A stretch of 64,000 nucleotides of DNA. Origin: Agrobacterium tumefaciens str. B6. GTDB lineage: Bacteria > Pseudomonadota > Alphaproteobacteria > Rhizobiales > Rhizobiaceae. Shown here piece after piece: positions 46,074 through 54,039 of the stretch. A model generated the notes under the pieces. That model made no database searches. It saw nothing but the letters and a program-made list of their open reading frames with translations, and had not been told where the DNA came from. A program made the translations under genes and the position numbers. Location of the stretch: contig NZ_LMVK01000009.1 in assembly GCF_001541315.1 (NCBI RefSeq), forward strand, positions 62,001 through 126,000, given 5' to 3'. Position 1 is the stretch's first letter; the number at the start of each line of letters is the position of its first letter.

Positions 46074-46120
46074 CCGGACGTTACTGGCCGGACGTTGCTG
46101 GCCGGCGGTTATCCCGCCGG
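46074..46120. repeat. 14-bp tandem repeat and hairpin between graD and graA
   Basis: CCGGACGTTACTGG (46074-46087), CCGGACGTTGCTGG (46088-46101) and a partial third unit are in tandem. The last part forms CCGGCGG-TTATC-CCGCCGG (46102-46120). It fills most of the 79-bp gap between graD and graA and might set their relative expression. Confidence 0.55.
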
Positions 46121-46140
46121 AATTGTCTGAGCGGTAATGA

Positions 46141-46680
46141 TCAGGCGGGCAGGCTCGCGGGGCTTGCGGCGCAATATTGGGCGTTTTCGTAAAGCAGCGG
46201 CCGCGTCGTCTCGCTGACATCGGCCGAAACCACCTGGCCGATAAAGACGGTATGGGTTCCATAGGGCATGGCAGCAACCCGACGGCAGGCGATTGCGGCA
46301 TGGGCCGTCGGCAGATAGAGAACGCCATTGTCATGGCGCTGCCATTGACCGTCGCGGAAACGCTCTTCCGGCGGCACCTTGCCGCTAAAGGCATCCGACA
46401 GGGCCATCTGGTCCTGCGTCAGCACATTGACGATGAAATCAGGCCGGCACAGCAGCAATTCATGCAGCAGGGTGCGATTGTTCAGGCAAACCAGCAGAGA
46501 CGGCGGCTCCATCGAAACTGAAGTGACAGCCGTAACCGTCATGCCGTGGTCGCGCTGATCACCCGAAGCACAGGCCGTAATGACGGTTACGGTGGCTGGA
46601 AAACGGCGCATCGTCGAACGAAAATTCTGGCCGACGCCTTCGGGTGCAAGGCCGCTCAGGCCAAACAATGCTGATGTCAT
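46141..46680 (-). CDS. graD: Resorcinol hydroxylase, flavin reductase component
   Basis: 179-residue short-chain flavin reductase (HpaC/RutF fold) that supplies reduced flavin to GraA. Visible are RRFPATVTVITACASGD, TVTAVTSVSMEPPSLLVCLN and GTHTVFIGQVVSADVSE. GGAGGATCTC before the ATG at 46680. First gene of the gra operon, facing graR across 205 bp. Confidence 0.91.
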   Translation of the reverse strand: MTSALFGLSGLAPEGVGQNFRSTMRRFPATVTVITACASGDQRDHGMTVTAVTSVSMEPPSLLVCLNNRTLLHELLLCRPDFIVNVLTQDQMALSDAFSGKVPPEERFRDGQWQRHDNGVLYLPTAHAAIACRRVAAMPYGTHTVFIGQVVSADVSETTRPLLYENAQYCAASPASLPA

Positions 46681-46722
46681 GAGATCCTCCCAAATCCTGC
46701 GTTCTTATTTATTTGCGTTTGC

Positions 46723-46744
46723 AACATTTGTCAATGCAAATGTT
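46723..46744. promoter_or_regulatory. Palindrome between graD and graR, candidate GraR operator
   Basis: AACATTTG-TCAATG-CAAATGTT, perfect 8-bp arms with a 6-bp spacer, 43 bp before graD and 142 bp before graR. Size and form fit a MarR-family operator in a divergent promoter region. Confidence 0.55.
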
Positions 46745-46885
46745 TTTCGTCATTTATTGAGCGAGCGAGGACCTCGCATTCCCCGTCTTGTGGGGCGAAG
46801 CTATTGAAACCGATGGATTGTGCCGGTACAGCCGATAGGCGCACATCAGCATTTGCGCAAATGGTTCTCAAACGGGGATTTGCTC

Positions 46886-47317
46886 GTGTCTTATCAATTC
46901 ACCGACTCGGTACCCTACCTGCTCAACTGGGTGGGCGTTCGGCTTGGCGAGCGCTTTTCCGTGAGACTGGCCTCCTATGACATCACCCTGCCGATGTACC
47001 GCGTGCTGGCGACGCTGCGGCAGCAGGAGAGCAAGACGCTGACCGAGCTTTCGGACATGGTGTCTGTGGAAATTTCCACACTGTCCCGGCTCGTTGGGCT
47101 CATGGTCCGGCGTAACCTCGTCAGCCGTGAACGGCCTCTCGACAATGCCCGCATCGTGCGCATCACCCTCACCCCGAAGGGTGAGGAACTGGCCGATGAA
47201 CTCATGCCTATCGCCGCCATGTTCGAAAAAACCGCCATCGAAGGTCTCGATCCCACTGAGGCAAAACTTTTCAAAAGCATCCTGCGCCATATCGGCCGCA
47301 ACATCGCCGGCCTCTGA
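46886..47317 (+). CDS. graR: MarR-family regulator GraR
   Basis: MarR-type winged-helix repressor, expected to release the gra promoters when an aromatic ligand binds. The GTG at 46886 has GGGGA seven bases upstream and gives 143 residues, the normal MarR length; a GTG at 46820 in the same frame lacks a ribosome-binding site. The recognition part is KTLTELSDMVSVEISTLSRLVGLMVRRNLVSRER (read in parts) and the wing includes RIVRITLTPKGEELADEL. Divergent from graD as in the reference cluster. Confidence 0.83.
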   Translation: MSYQFTDSVPYLLNWVGVRLGERFSVRLASYDITLPMYRVLATLRQQESKTLTELSDMVSVEISTLSRLVGLMVRRNLVSRERPLDNARIVRITLTPKGEELADELMPIAAMFEKTAIEGLDPTEAKLFKSILRHIGRNIAGL

Positions 47318-47455
47318 CACAGATAGCCGGCGAACTAGCTCTCCAGCTGAGACCGATCGGCAGTCACGGCCCGCCCAACGATCTTCCCGTGCAATGTACT
47401 TGCAACAAGCTGTTCCTATCCCTGCGGTATGTCCCCGCAGCTGAAAGGAATTTCC

Positions 47456-47845
47456 ATGTCCAGCAGAGCATCACTCGCAGTCCCGACAGCAATTATCCTT
47501 ATCGCCGGCGCGTCCATGCTGCTCACGGCCTGCGCCTCGACCGTCATGAAAAGCTATATCGGCGCGCCCATTACCAGCGTGATGCTGGACTATGGGCCGC
47601 CGGACAATATTTACAGCCTGGGTCCCGGCCAGCAGGCCTTTCAATGGCGGAAGAAAAAGACACAGGTCGTTGCCGGGTCATCGAGTGGTGAGGTGCGGAC
47701 AACGCGGCGCGGTGAGCGATATGAAGTGTCGGAAACGCCAGGTTATGTCGAACGCATCGATTGCTATTATACGTTCTATACGCGCAGTTCCGGCAACGAG
47801 TGGTACGTAACAAGCTTCCGGCAGCCTTCGCTTGAATGCGAATAA
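47456..47845 (+). CDS. Small lipoprotein of unknown function
   Basis: 129-residue protein with a signal peptide and lipobox ILIAGASMLLTACAS, predicted to be lipid-modified at the Cys near residue 26. The mature part has a GAPITSVMLDYGPPDNIYSLGPGQQAFQWRK (read in parts) segment resembling SmpA/BamE-like domains that often start with a short helix and a proline turn; that likeness is weak. A second Cys pair (RIDCYYTFYT, SLECE) could form a disulphide. ATG 47456 follows AAAGGAA. A terminator follows. Confidence 0.72.
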   Translation: MSSRASLAVPTAIILIAGASMLLTACASTVMKSYIGAPITSVMLDYGPPDNIYSLGPGQQAFQWRKKKTQVVAGSSSGEVRTTRRGERYEVSETPGYVERIDCYYTFYTRSSGNEWYVTSFRQPSLECE

Positions 47846-47896
47846 TCATTTCCGGATTTCATCCGGCGCCGCATGTTTTGCGGTCCATGCTGTTCT

Positions 47897-47932
47897 ACCG
47901 CCGCCTTCACGCTGAAAGCGGCGGTTTTCTTT
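47897..47932 (+). terminator. Intrinsic terminator after the lipoprotein gene
   Basis: ACCGCCGC ... GCGGCGGT stem (8 bp) with a 13-nt loop that pairs partly, followed by TTTTCTTTT. Located 52 bp after the stop codon, before the convergent barrel gene. Confidence 0.8.
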
Positions 47933-47969
47933 TGAAAATTCTCCCTGGGCCTGTCATGGGGCGGGCCGA

Positions 47970-48599
47970 TCAGAAACGATAGTTCAGGCCGGCCTTGATG
48001 ACATGATCGCTGACATCGGTCTTCGACCTGCCGCTTGAAGTCGTCGTGGCCACATTTCCTGTGCTCAAATAATTATATTCAAACTTTGCCGACAGGCCGC
48101 CGCCGAAGCTCTGTTCGACGCCTGCCCCGACCAGATAGCCCTGTTTCCAGCCATCGGGACCCGTCACGCCATTGCCGTCCTTGAACTTCGTCGTGGTCAG
48201 GCCGGCAGTGCCGTAAATGAGCGTCTGGTCAAGCGCCACGCCGGCCTTCATCTTGGCCGCGCCGCGGAAACGCTCCCGCAACCGGCCGTTGGGCACACGC
48301 GCCTCATTTCCGAGATAGGAACCTTCGAGTTCCGCGCCGACCACGCCCGAGCCGAACTGGAAGTTATAACCGGCCTGAACACCGCCCGTCAGGCCGCGGC
48401 CGCTGGCCAATGGGTTGAATTTCGGGGAAGCGACGCCACCATGCACACCGACATAGGCCCCGTCCCAGGAGAAGGCCGGCTGACTGCCATAATCGAAGGA
48501 CTGCTGCGTATTATAGTTCGTAAGATCGGCGGAATAGGCATTGCCTGCAACCGCAACAGCGACGGTCGCGGCGACAAGCGATTTCTTGATGATCGACAT
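47970..48599 (-). CDS. Outer-membrane beta-barrel protein (Omp25/OmpA-like 8-strand)
   Basis: 209 residues with a signal peptide (cleavage near AGNAYSA|DL), then alternating hydrophobic strands: FSWDGAYVGVHGGVA, GGVQAGYNFQFG, GVVGAELEGSYLG, and the C-terminal strand HVIKAGLNYRF ending in Phe, the assembly signal. Typical of the small rhizobial/Brucella outer-membrane barrels. ATG 48599 follows TGGAGT. The 283 bp upstream hold no gene and are AT-rich near 48800, consistent with a strong promoter. Confidence 0.87.
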   Translation of the reverse strand: MSIIKKSLVAATVAVAVAGNAYSADLTNYNTQQSFDYGSQPAFSWDGAYVGVHGGVASPKFNPLASGRGLTGGVQAGYNFQFGSGVVGAELEGSYLGNEARVPNGRLRERFRGAAKMKAGVALDQTLIYGTAGLTTTKFKDGNGVTGPDGWKQGYLVGAGVEQSFGGGLSAKFEYNYLSTGNVATTTSSGRSKTDVSDHVIKAGLNYRF

Positions 48600-48882
48600 G
48601 AATGACTCCAGACGAAACCGATGCGCCTTCTTCCGGCGCAGCCAAGTTTCAGTTCGCGTTGAAGAACCGGAAACCGGCTCCCGTTTGTCTGCTGCGCCGG
48701 CCGACATGACGTGTGGATGCGCTCAGCAGATAAGGGGATTTTCCCCGCGAGAATTGCGCTTGCATTGCATGGAGCGCGCATTATTCAAAATAATCTATTT
48801 ATTTAAACAAGTTAGAGGAATTTCCTTAACCAAATCGCAAGTAATTTCGTCATCGGAGCTCGTTCGCCGAGAATCTCATCAG

Positions 48883-50322
48883 CTAAACGGTGCCAGCCGC
48901 AATGCCTTTTGAGGCGATCGAGCGAATTTCGAGCCGAACACAAAAGCCGGGATCGAGATCGAGGAACAAGACACGGCCGCAATGAAGCTCCGCTGCCTTC
49001 TGGACCAGATTCAACCCAAGGCCGGCTCCGGGCGAGTTGGTGTTGATCCGATGAAACGGCTCGAATACCTGCTCACGTTCGGAGACCGGGATGCCCGGCC
49101 CTTCATCACGGACCTCAATCGCACCTGCCGGGTCGACCCGGATCGTGATTGCGCCTCTGCCGCCCGCATGATCGATTGCATTGCGCAGGAGGTTGACGAC
49201 CGCCATCTCGATAATTGATGCCTGCACCGTAAAGATGGCCGCATCCGCGCTTGGCTCGAAATCGAATTCATATCCGGCATCCATTGCAATCGGGGCAAGG
49301 TCTGTTGCGATGCGTTCGACAAGCTTATTGAGATCCCGCGGCTCCGCCGGCAGTTCCACCGCACCCACAGCCTGCATCTCCAGCAACTGATGCGCAACGC
49401 GGGTGAGGCGATCGATATCAGCCCTGATCTGATGGCTCAGCGCGTCATCGGGCAAGAGGTCGGCTCTGGTGCGTACGATTGCGATCGGCGTCCTGAGCTC
49501 ATGCGCCGCATCGGCGAGAAAGCGGTTACGGCGATTATACCCGTCATCAAGCCTCGACAGCGCGACGTTGAAGGCATCCACCAGCGGGATGATTTCAAGG
49601 GGAACTTTCGAACGGTCGATACGCTCGGAGCGGTTCTCGAAATCGATGGACTGCGCCTGCTTCACGGTTTCCATCAGCCCGCTCAGGGAGCGCCCGACCG
49701 CCCGCGGGGTCACGAGCAATGTCGCGATGCCCGTCAGGATCAGCATGGGCACGACGGCGATGAGGATGATGAAGCCCAGCGCCGGCGGCAGCACGGTAAG
49801 CCAACGGATGGCGCCCTCGGCATCCTTTTCCAGGTCCAGCTGAACATTGATCCAGATACTCAGACCGTCGTTGGGAATTCCTTCCTCCGTCCCGGCAATG
49901 AACTGAAGCCGGCCGGCGGCTGTATCCCGGTTTTCCACGGTTGCGCGGAGCGTTCCGGCCGCTTCCAGGCGTGCGCGGTCAAAACTCAGGGGAAACACCG
50001 CCGACAGGGCGGGCGGCGGGACAACGCCATATTGCAATACGATGTCATCGGCGTCGCGCACCACAAACCAGAGATTTGGATAGCGCCGTTTCAGCTCCGC
50101 CAGCTCCGGCGTCGCCGACAATTGCGGCCTGCCCTCTCCATCCTTTGTCACGCTCTCCGCGACGATGCGGGCGGCCTCTTCATTCGCACCTTCCAGCCGC
50201 GGATCGATGATCCATATCCAGCCGATGAGAAGGATGACGAAAAGGACGAGCAGGAATGCCTGCAGTGCAAAAAGGCGCTTCATCAGCCCCCATCGCAGGG
50301 ATCGATCGGGCGCTCTCTTCAT
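48883..50322 (-). CDS. Two-component sensor histidine kinase
   Basis: 479-residue inner-membrane kinase: TM1 at about 15-38, a periplasmic domain of about 130 residues, TM2 (LPPALGFIILIAVVPMLILTG), HAMP, the dimerisation helix with phospho-His in DAAHELRTPIAIVRTRADLL and a HATPase domain with N (NLLRNAIDHAG) and G boxes (DEGPGIPV, GAGLGLNLV). Overlaps the response regulator stop by ATGA. Signal unknown. Confidence 0.92.
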   Translation of the reverse strand: MKRAPDRSLRWGLMKRLFALQAFLLVLFVILLIGWIWIIDPRLEGANEEAARIVAESVTKDGEGRPQLSATPELAELKRRYPNLWFVVRDADDIVLQYGVVPPPALSAVFPLSFDRARLEAAGTLRATVENRDTAAGRLQFIAGTEEGIPNDGLSIWINVQLDLEKDAEGAIRWLTVLPPALGFIILIAVVPMLILTGIATLLVTPRAVGRSLSGLMETVKQAQSIDFENRSERIDRSKVPLEIIPLVDAFNVALSRLDDGYNRRNRFLADAAHELRTPIAIVRTRADLLPDDALSHQIRADIDRLTRVAHQLLEMQAVGAVELPAEPRDLNKLVERIATDLAPIAMDAGYEFDFEPSADAAIFTVQASIIEMAVVNLLRNAIDHAGGRGAITIRVDPAGAIEVRDEGPGIPVSEREQVFEPFHRINTNSPGAGLGLNLVQKAAELHCGRVLFLDLDPGFCVRLEIRSIASKGIAAGTV

Positions 50323-50993
50323 GTCTTCGACCGGATGAGGTAACCGATATTGCGCACGGCTCTTATTTCCACCGTGGCTTCCGCCTCCGCCAGCTTTTTC
50401 CTGATACGGGAAATGTGCGCATCGAGAGCGTTGGACTCGATCTCGTCATCAAGCGTATAGACCGCCTCGATCAGGTTCGACCGCGTGACGATGCGGTTCG
50501 GACGCCGCATCAGCGCTTCAAGCACCAGATATTCCCGACGCCGCAACTCGATGATGGAGCCGGCAATGCTGACTTCATTGGCGCGCGGGTCAATGCTCAG
50601 ATTTCCGAAATGCGCATATTTGTCGGAAAGAGAAGGGCCGCGTCTGTGGAGCGCCCTGAGGCGGGCGAGCAGCTCCTCGATCGCAAAGGGCTTGGCAAGA
50701 TAATCATCCGCCCCGGCATCGAGCCCATCGACACGATGATCGACACTGCCAAGCGCCGTCAGAACAAGGATGGGCACGGTATGTCTGCTCCGGCGAAGCG
50801 AAGCCACGAGGTTAAGCCCCTCGCCATCGGGAAGGCGGCGATCCAGAACCAGAACATCGTAAGACCCGTCCCGCGCAAGGGCGTCAGCGTCGCTGATGGT
50901 GCTGACATGATCAGCAAGCACATCGCGCCGGCGCAGGGCTTCGAGAAGCGCGCGCGCCATTTCGGGTTCATCCTCAAGAAGCAAGATTCGCAA
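50319..50993 (-). CDS. OmpR-family response regulator
   Basis: 224 residues: receiver domain with acidic pair E8/D9, phospho-Asp51 in LVLDRRLPDG, Thr79 in VLTA and Lys101 in LAKPF, then a winged-helix output domain (ELRRREYLVLEALMRRPNRIVTR). The start is TTG 50993, after GGGGA. Partner of the kinase above; its targets may include the nearby barrel gene, though nothing shows this directly. Confidence 0.92.
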   Translation of the reverse strand: MRILLLEDEPEMARALLEALRRRDVLADHVSTISDADALARDGSYDVLVLDRRLPDGEGLNLVASLRRSRHTVPILVLTALGSVDHRVDGLDAGADDYLAKPFAIEELLARLRALHRRGPSLSDKYAHFGNLSIDPRANEVSIAGSIIELRRREYLVLEALMRRPNRIVTRSNLIEAVYTLDDEIESNALDAHISRIRKKLAEAEATVEIRAVRNIGYLIRSKT

Positions 50994-51150
50994 TGACGTT
51001 CCCCAGATGAATCCTTGCCATCCCCCACCACTGTTCGCTGAATGTTGCAGCTACATTGCAGGAGGACGGACAGACAATTCGTCTTGTATCACCTTGCCTG
51101 TCACGATCCGACGGCATTGCGCGTGTTTTCGCGACATCATCGCGTCAGGT

Positions 51151-51783
51151 TCAGGAACCCGGCCTGTACCCATGCCTTGCATAAAACCGGTCAAGCTCAC
51201 GCTGCCGAGGCGCCTCGCCGGTATAGATGGCGATATAGTCCGGAATTCTCTGCATCCGCACCCCCACATCTTCCTCGGACTGCATGGAAATATAGCCGAT
51301 CTGCACCAGATAGGTCGTCCGGGCACGCACATCCGCCGTGTTTTCATTGTGGCCGAACCGCACGAACATGCGTGAAAGCGCCGCCATTCTCATCTCGTCA
51401 GCCTTGCGAACTTCCGCAAGAATCTCATCGGACTGAAGAGCCCAGCTTCGAACCGCGAATTCAAATCTGCTGTCGAAAAGCGAGGAATCCAGCCAGCAAT
51501 CGAAAACATTCAGCATGGCTTCGGCAAGCGTCTCGGCATAGGCTTCCGACTGCCTGACGATGTTCCCGGTATTTTTTTCCCGCCAGCGGGCGACGAGTGC
51601 GGCCAGCAATTCCTCCCGGTCCTTGAAAAACCAGTAGAAGCTCGTGCGCGACAGATTGAGCTTTTTCGCCAATGGCAGGATTTTGACTGAATCCACGCCC
51701 GATTCCAGCAAAGCCTGATAGGCGGCCTCAAGCCACCCCTCCTGCGATCCACGCCAACCGGTGTCGTTCAATGTCGCTTCCAT
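51151..51783 (-). CDS. TetR-family regulator
   Basis: 210 residues from ATG 51783. The N-terminal helix-turn-helix is VDSVKILPLAKKLNLSRTSFYWFFKDREELL; the rest is a helical ligand domain. Divergent from the flavin oxidoreductase gene, with paired ATGTACAC/GTGTACAT half-sites between them, so it probably controls both. The frame is open further upstream but that part overlaps the promoter region. Confidence 0.85.
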   Translation of the reverse strand: MEATLNDTGWRGSQEGWLEAAYQALLESGVDSVKILPLAKKLNLSRTSFYWFFKDREELLAALVARWREKNTGNIVRQSEAYAETLAEAMLNVFDCWLDSSLFDSRFEFAVRSWALQSDEILAEVRKADEMRMAALSRMFVRFGHNENTADVRARTTYLVQIGYISMQSEEDVGVRMQRIPDYIAIYTGEAPRQRELDRFYARHGYRPGS

Positions 51784-51822
51784 GACCGGTTCGTAGCAAA
51801 TTGGTCTCTGCGCGACAAGCGG

Positions 51823-51882
51823 ATGTACACCTATGTCGAAAAAAAAGACAATTGTGCTTTGTAAATTGACACAAGTGTACAT
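51823..51882. promoter_or_regulatory. Paired inverted half-sites in the TetR/oxidoreductase divergent region
   Basis: ATGTACAC at 51823-51830 and its reverse complement GTGTACAT at 51875-51882 flank an AT-rich 44-bp stretch. The right site lies 42 bp before the oxidoreductase start and the left site 40 bp before the regulator start, a symmetric arrangement suited to a regulator acting on both promoters. Confidence 0.4.
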
Positions 51883-51924
51883 TTCCGCTTAGCCTTGGGA
51901 CAGAAACCCTTTTTGGAGCAGGCT

Positions 51925-53961
51925 ATGTCGAGTGATCCCCTTCTTCAGCCCTACCAGCTAAAACACCTCACGCTGCGCAACCGCATCATCGTCACGTCGC
52001 ACGAGCCCGCTTATCCCGAGGACGGCATGCCGAAGGGGCGTTACCGCGCCTACACGGTGGAGCGGGCGAAGGGCGGCGTTGCGCTCACAATGACGGCCGG
52101 CTCCGCCGCTGTCTCCAGGGACAGCCCGCCCGTTTTCAACAATCTGCTCGTCTACAAGGATGAGATCGTCCCGTGGATCCGGGAAATGACCGACGCCGTG
52201 CATGAAGAGGGCGCGGCGATCATGATCCAGCTCACGCATCTCGGCCGCCGCACCCGCTGGGACAAAGGCGACTGGCTGCCGATCCTTGCGCCGTCACATC
52301 ACCGCGAAGCGGCGCATCGGGCTTTTCCGAAGAAGATCGAGGACTGGGATATCGAGCGTATCATCAAGGACTTCGCCGACGCCGCGGAACGCATGAAGGC
52401 GGGTGGGATGGACGGTGTGGAGCTGGAAGCCTATGGCCATCTGATCGACCAGTTCGTCTCGCCGCTGACCAACGAACTGGACGGCCCCTATGGCGGCCCG
52501 CTTGAAAACCGCATGCGCTTTTGTCTCGACGTTTTCAGGGCGATGCGCGAACGCGTGGGCGACGATTTCATCCTCGGTGTCCGTTATACCGCCGACGAAT
52601 GTCTCGAGGGCGGCACCGGAAAGGCTGAGGGCATCGAAATCGCCAGACGGTTGAAGGACAGCGGCCTTATCGATTATCTCAATGTCATCAGGGGCCATAT
52701 CGACACCGACCCGGGCCTGACCGACGTCATCCCCATTCAGGGCATGGCCAACGCGCCGCATCTCGATTTCGCCGGTGAAATCCGCGCCGCGACCAGCTTC
52801 CCGACATTCCACGCCGCCAAGATCCCCGATGTCGCCACCGCCCGCCACGCCATCGCTGCCGGCAAGGTGGACATGGTGGGCATGACCCGCGCGCACATGA
52901 CCGATCCGCATATCGTGCGCAAGATCATGGAAAAACGGGAGGATGATATTCGCCCCTGTGTTGGCGCCAATTACTGTCTCGACCGCATCTATCAGGGCGG
53001 TCTCGCCTTCTGCATCCATAATGCGGCAACGGGCCGTGAGGAAACCATGCCGCACGAGATACCCAAAGCGGCAGAACGCCGGAAGGTGGTGATTGTCGGC
53101 GCAGGGCCGGCCGGGCTCGAGGCCGCACGCGTCTGCGCCGAACGCGGCCATGAGGTCGTCGTTTTCGAGGCCGCCAACAATCCCGGCGGCCAGATCCGGC
53201 TGACGGCGCAAAGCGAACGCCGCCGTGAGATGATCAGCATCATCGACTGGCGCATGAGCCAGTGCGAAAGACTGGGCGTCACCTTTCACTTCAACAACTG
53301 GGCGGAGGCGGACACGGTTCTCTCGGAGAACCCAGAGGTGGTCATCATCGCCACCGGCGGCTTGCCGCATATCGATGTGCTTTCCAGAGGCAACGATCTC
53401 GTGGTCTCGGCCTGGGATATCATTTCCGGCGACGTCAAGCCGGGAACGAATGTGCTGGTTTTCGACGACGCTGGCGACCATGCCGGCCTGCAGGCCGCCG
53501 AATGTCTGGCAAAGGCTGGGGCGAAAGTGGAGATCATGACGCCTGACCGCGCCTTCGCCCCGGAAGTCATGGCCATGAACCTCGTTCCCTATATGCGCTC
53601 CCTGCAAAAGCTCGATGTCACCTTCACCGTTACCTACCGGCTGGAAGCCGCGGAAAGAAACGGCAATCAGCTTATCGCCCATGTCGGCAGCGATTATGGC
53701 GGCGTGACGAAATCGAGGACCGTCGACCAGATCGTCGTCAACCACGGCACGATCCCGCTGGATGACCTTTATTTCGACCTCAAGCCCGGCTCGAAGAACC
53801 TTGGCGAAATCTCCTACGACGCCCTGCTTGCGGGAACCACCCAAACGGTCGAGCGCAATCCTGATGGCGCCTACCGGCTCTTTCGGATCGGCGATGCGGT
53901 CGCCGCGCGCAATACCCATGCGGCAATCTACGATGCGCTTCGTCTGGCAAAGGACATTTGA
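51925..53961 (+). CDS. FMN/FAD oxidoreductase of the trimethylamine dehydrogenase/dienoyl-CoA reductase family, possible N-methylproline demethylase
   Basis: 678 residues: an old-yellow-enzyme FMN barrel (about 1-340) followed by FAD- and NAD(P)-binding domains (VVIVGAGPAGLEAARVCAERGH near 390). It probably oxidatively removes N-methyl groups or reduces an enoyl substrate in the cytoplasm. CVGANYCLDRIYQGGLAFC shows Cys345, Cys351 and Cys363, but the position of the second cluster Cys (348) is Ala, so the usual 4Fe-4S site is incomplete. The sequence resembles proteins annotated as N-methylproline demethylase (StcD) from memory. ATG 51925 follows GGAGCAGG. Confidence 0.8.
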   Translation: MSSDPLLQPYQLKHLTLRNRIIVTSHEPAYPEDGMPKGRYRAYTVERAKGGVALTMTAGSAAVSRDSPPVFNNLLVYKDEIVPWIREMTDAVHEEGAAIMIQLTHLGRRTRWDKGDWLPILAPSHHREAAHRAFPKKIEDWDIERIIKDFADAAERMKAGGMDGVELEAYGHLIDQFVSPLTNELDGPYGGPLENRMRFCLDVFRAMRERVGDDFILGVRYTADECLEGGTGKAEGIEIARRLKDSGLIDYLNVIRGHIDTDPGLTDVIPIQGMANAPHLDFAGEIRAATSFPTFHAAKIPDVATARHAIAAGKVDMVGMTRAHMTDPHIVRKIMEKREDDIRPCVGANYCLDRIYQGGLAFCIHNAATGREETMPHEIPKAAERRKVVIVGAGPAGLEAARVCAERGHEVVVFEAANNPGGQIRLTAQSERRREMISIIDWRMSQCERLGVTFHFNNWAEADTVLSENPEVVIIATGGLPHIDVLSRGNDLVVSAWDIISGDVKPGTNVLVFDDAGDHAGLQAAECLAKAGAKVEIMTPDRAFAPEVMAMNLVPYMRSLQKLDVTFTVTYRLEAAERNGNQLIAHVGSDYGGVTKSRTVDQIVVNHGTIPLDDLYFDLKPGSKNLGEISYDALLAGTTQTVERNPDGAYRLFRIGDAVAARNTHAAIYDALRLAKDI

Positions 53962-53979
53962 GGCTGGCGTTCCCGACAC

Positions 53980-54006
53980 ACAGAGGCAGACCAAAGCTGC
54001 CTCTGT
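53980..54006. terminator. Convergent hairpin
   Basis: ACAGAGGCAG-ACCAAAG-CTGCCTCTGT, a 10-bp perfect stem, between the oxidoreductase stop and the stop of the opposing ATPase gene. No T-run. Confidence 0.5.
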
Positions 54007-54039
54007 CGCAATGAAATCCTGAATGCGGGACCGGCGGCA

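Noticed and set aside
44832..46394. Longer 520-codon version of graA starting at 46394.
   Set aside because: The added 111 codons overlap graD on the same strand in another frame and match no hydroxylase sequence; a strong ribosome-binding site marks the ATG at 46061.
52294..53994. A 566-codon minus-strand frame opposite the flavin oxidoreductase.
   Set aside because: Antisense composition; the plus-strand gene has clear FMN, FAD and NAD(P) motifs.
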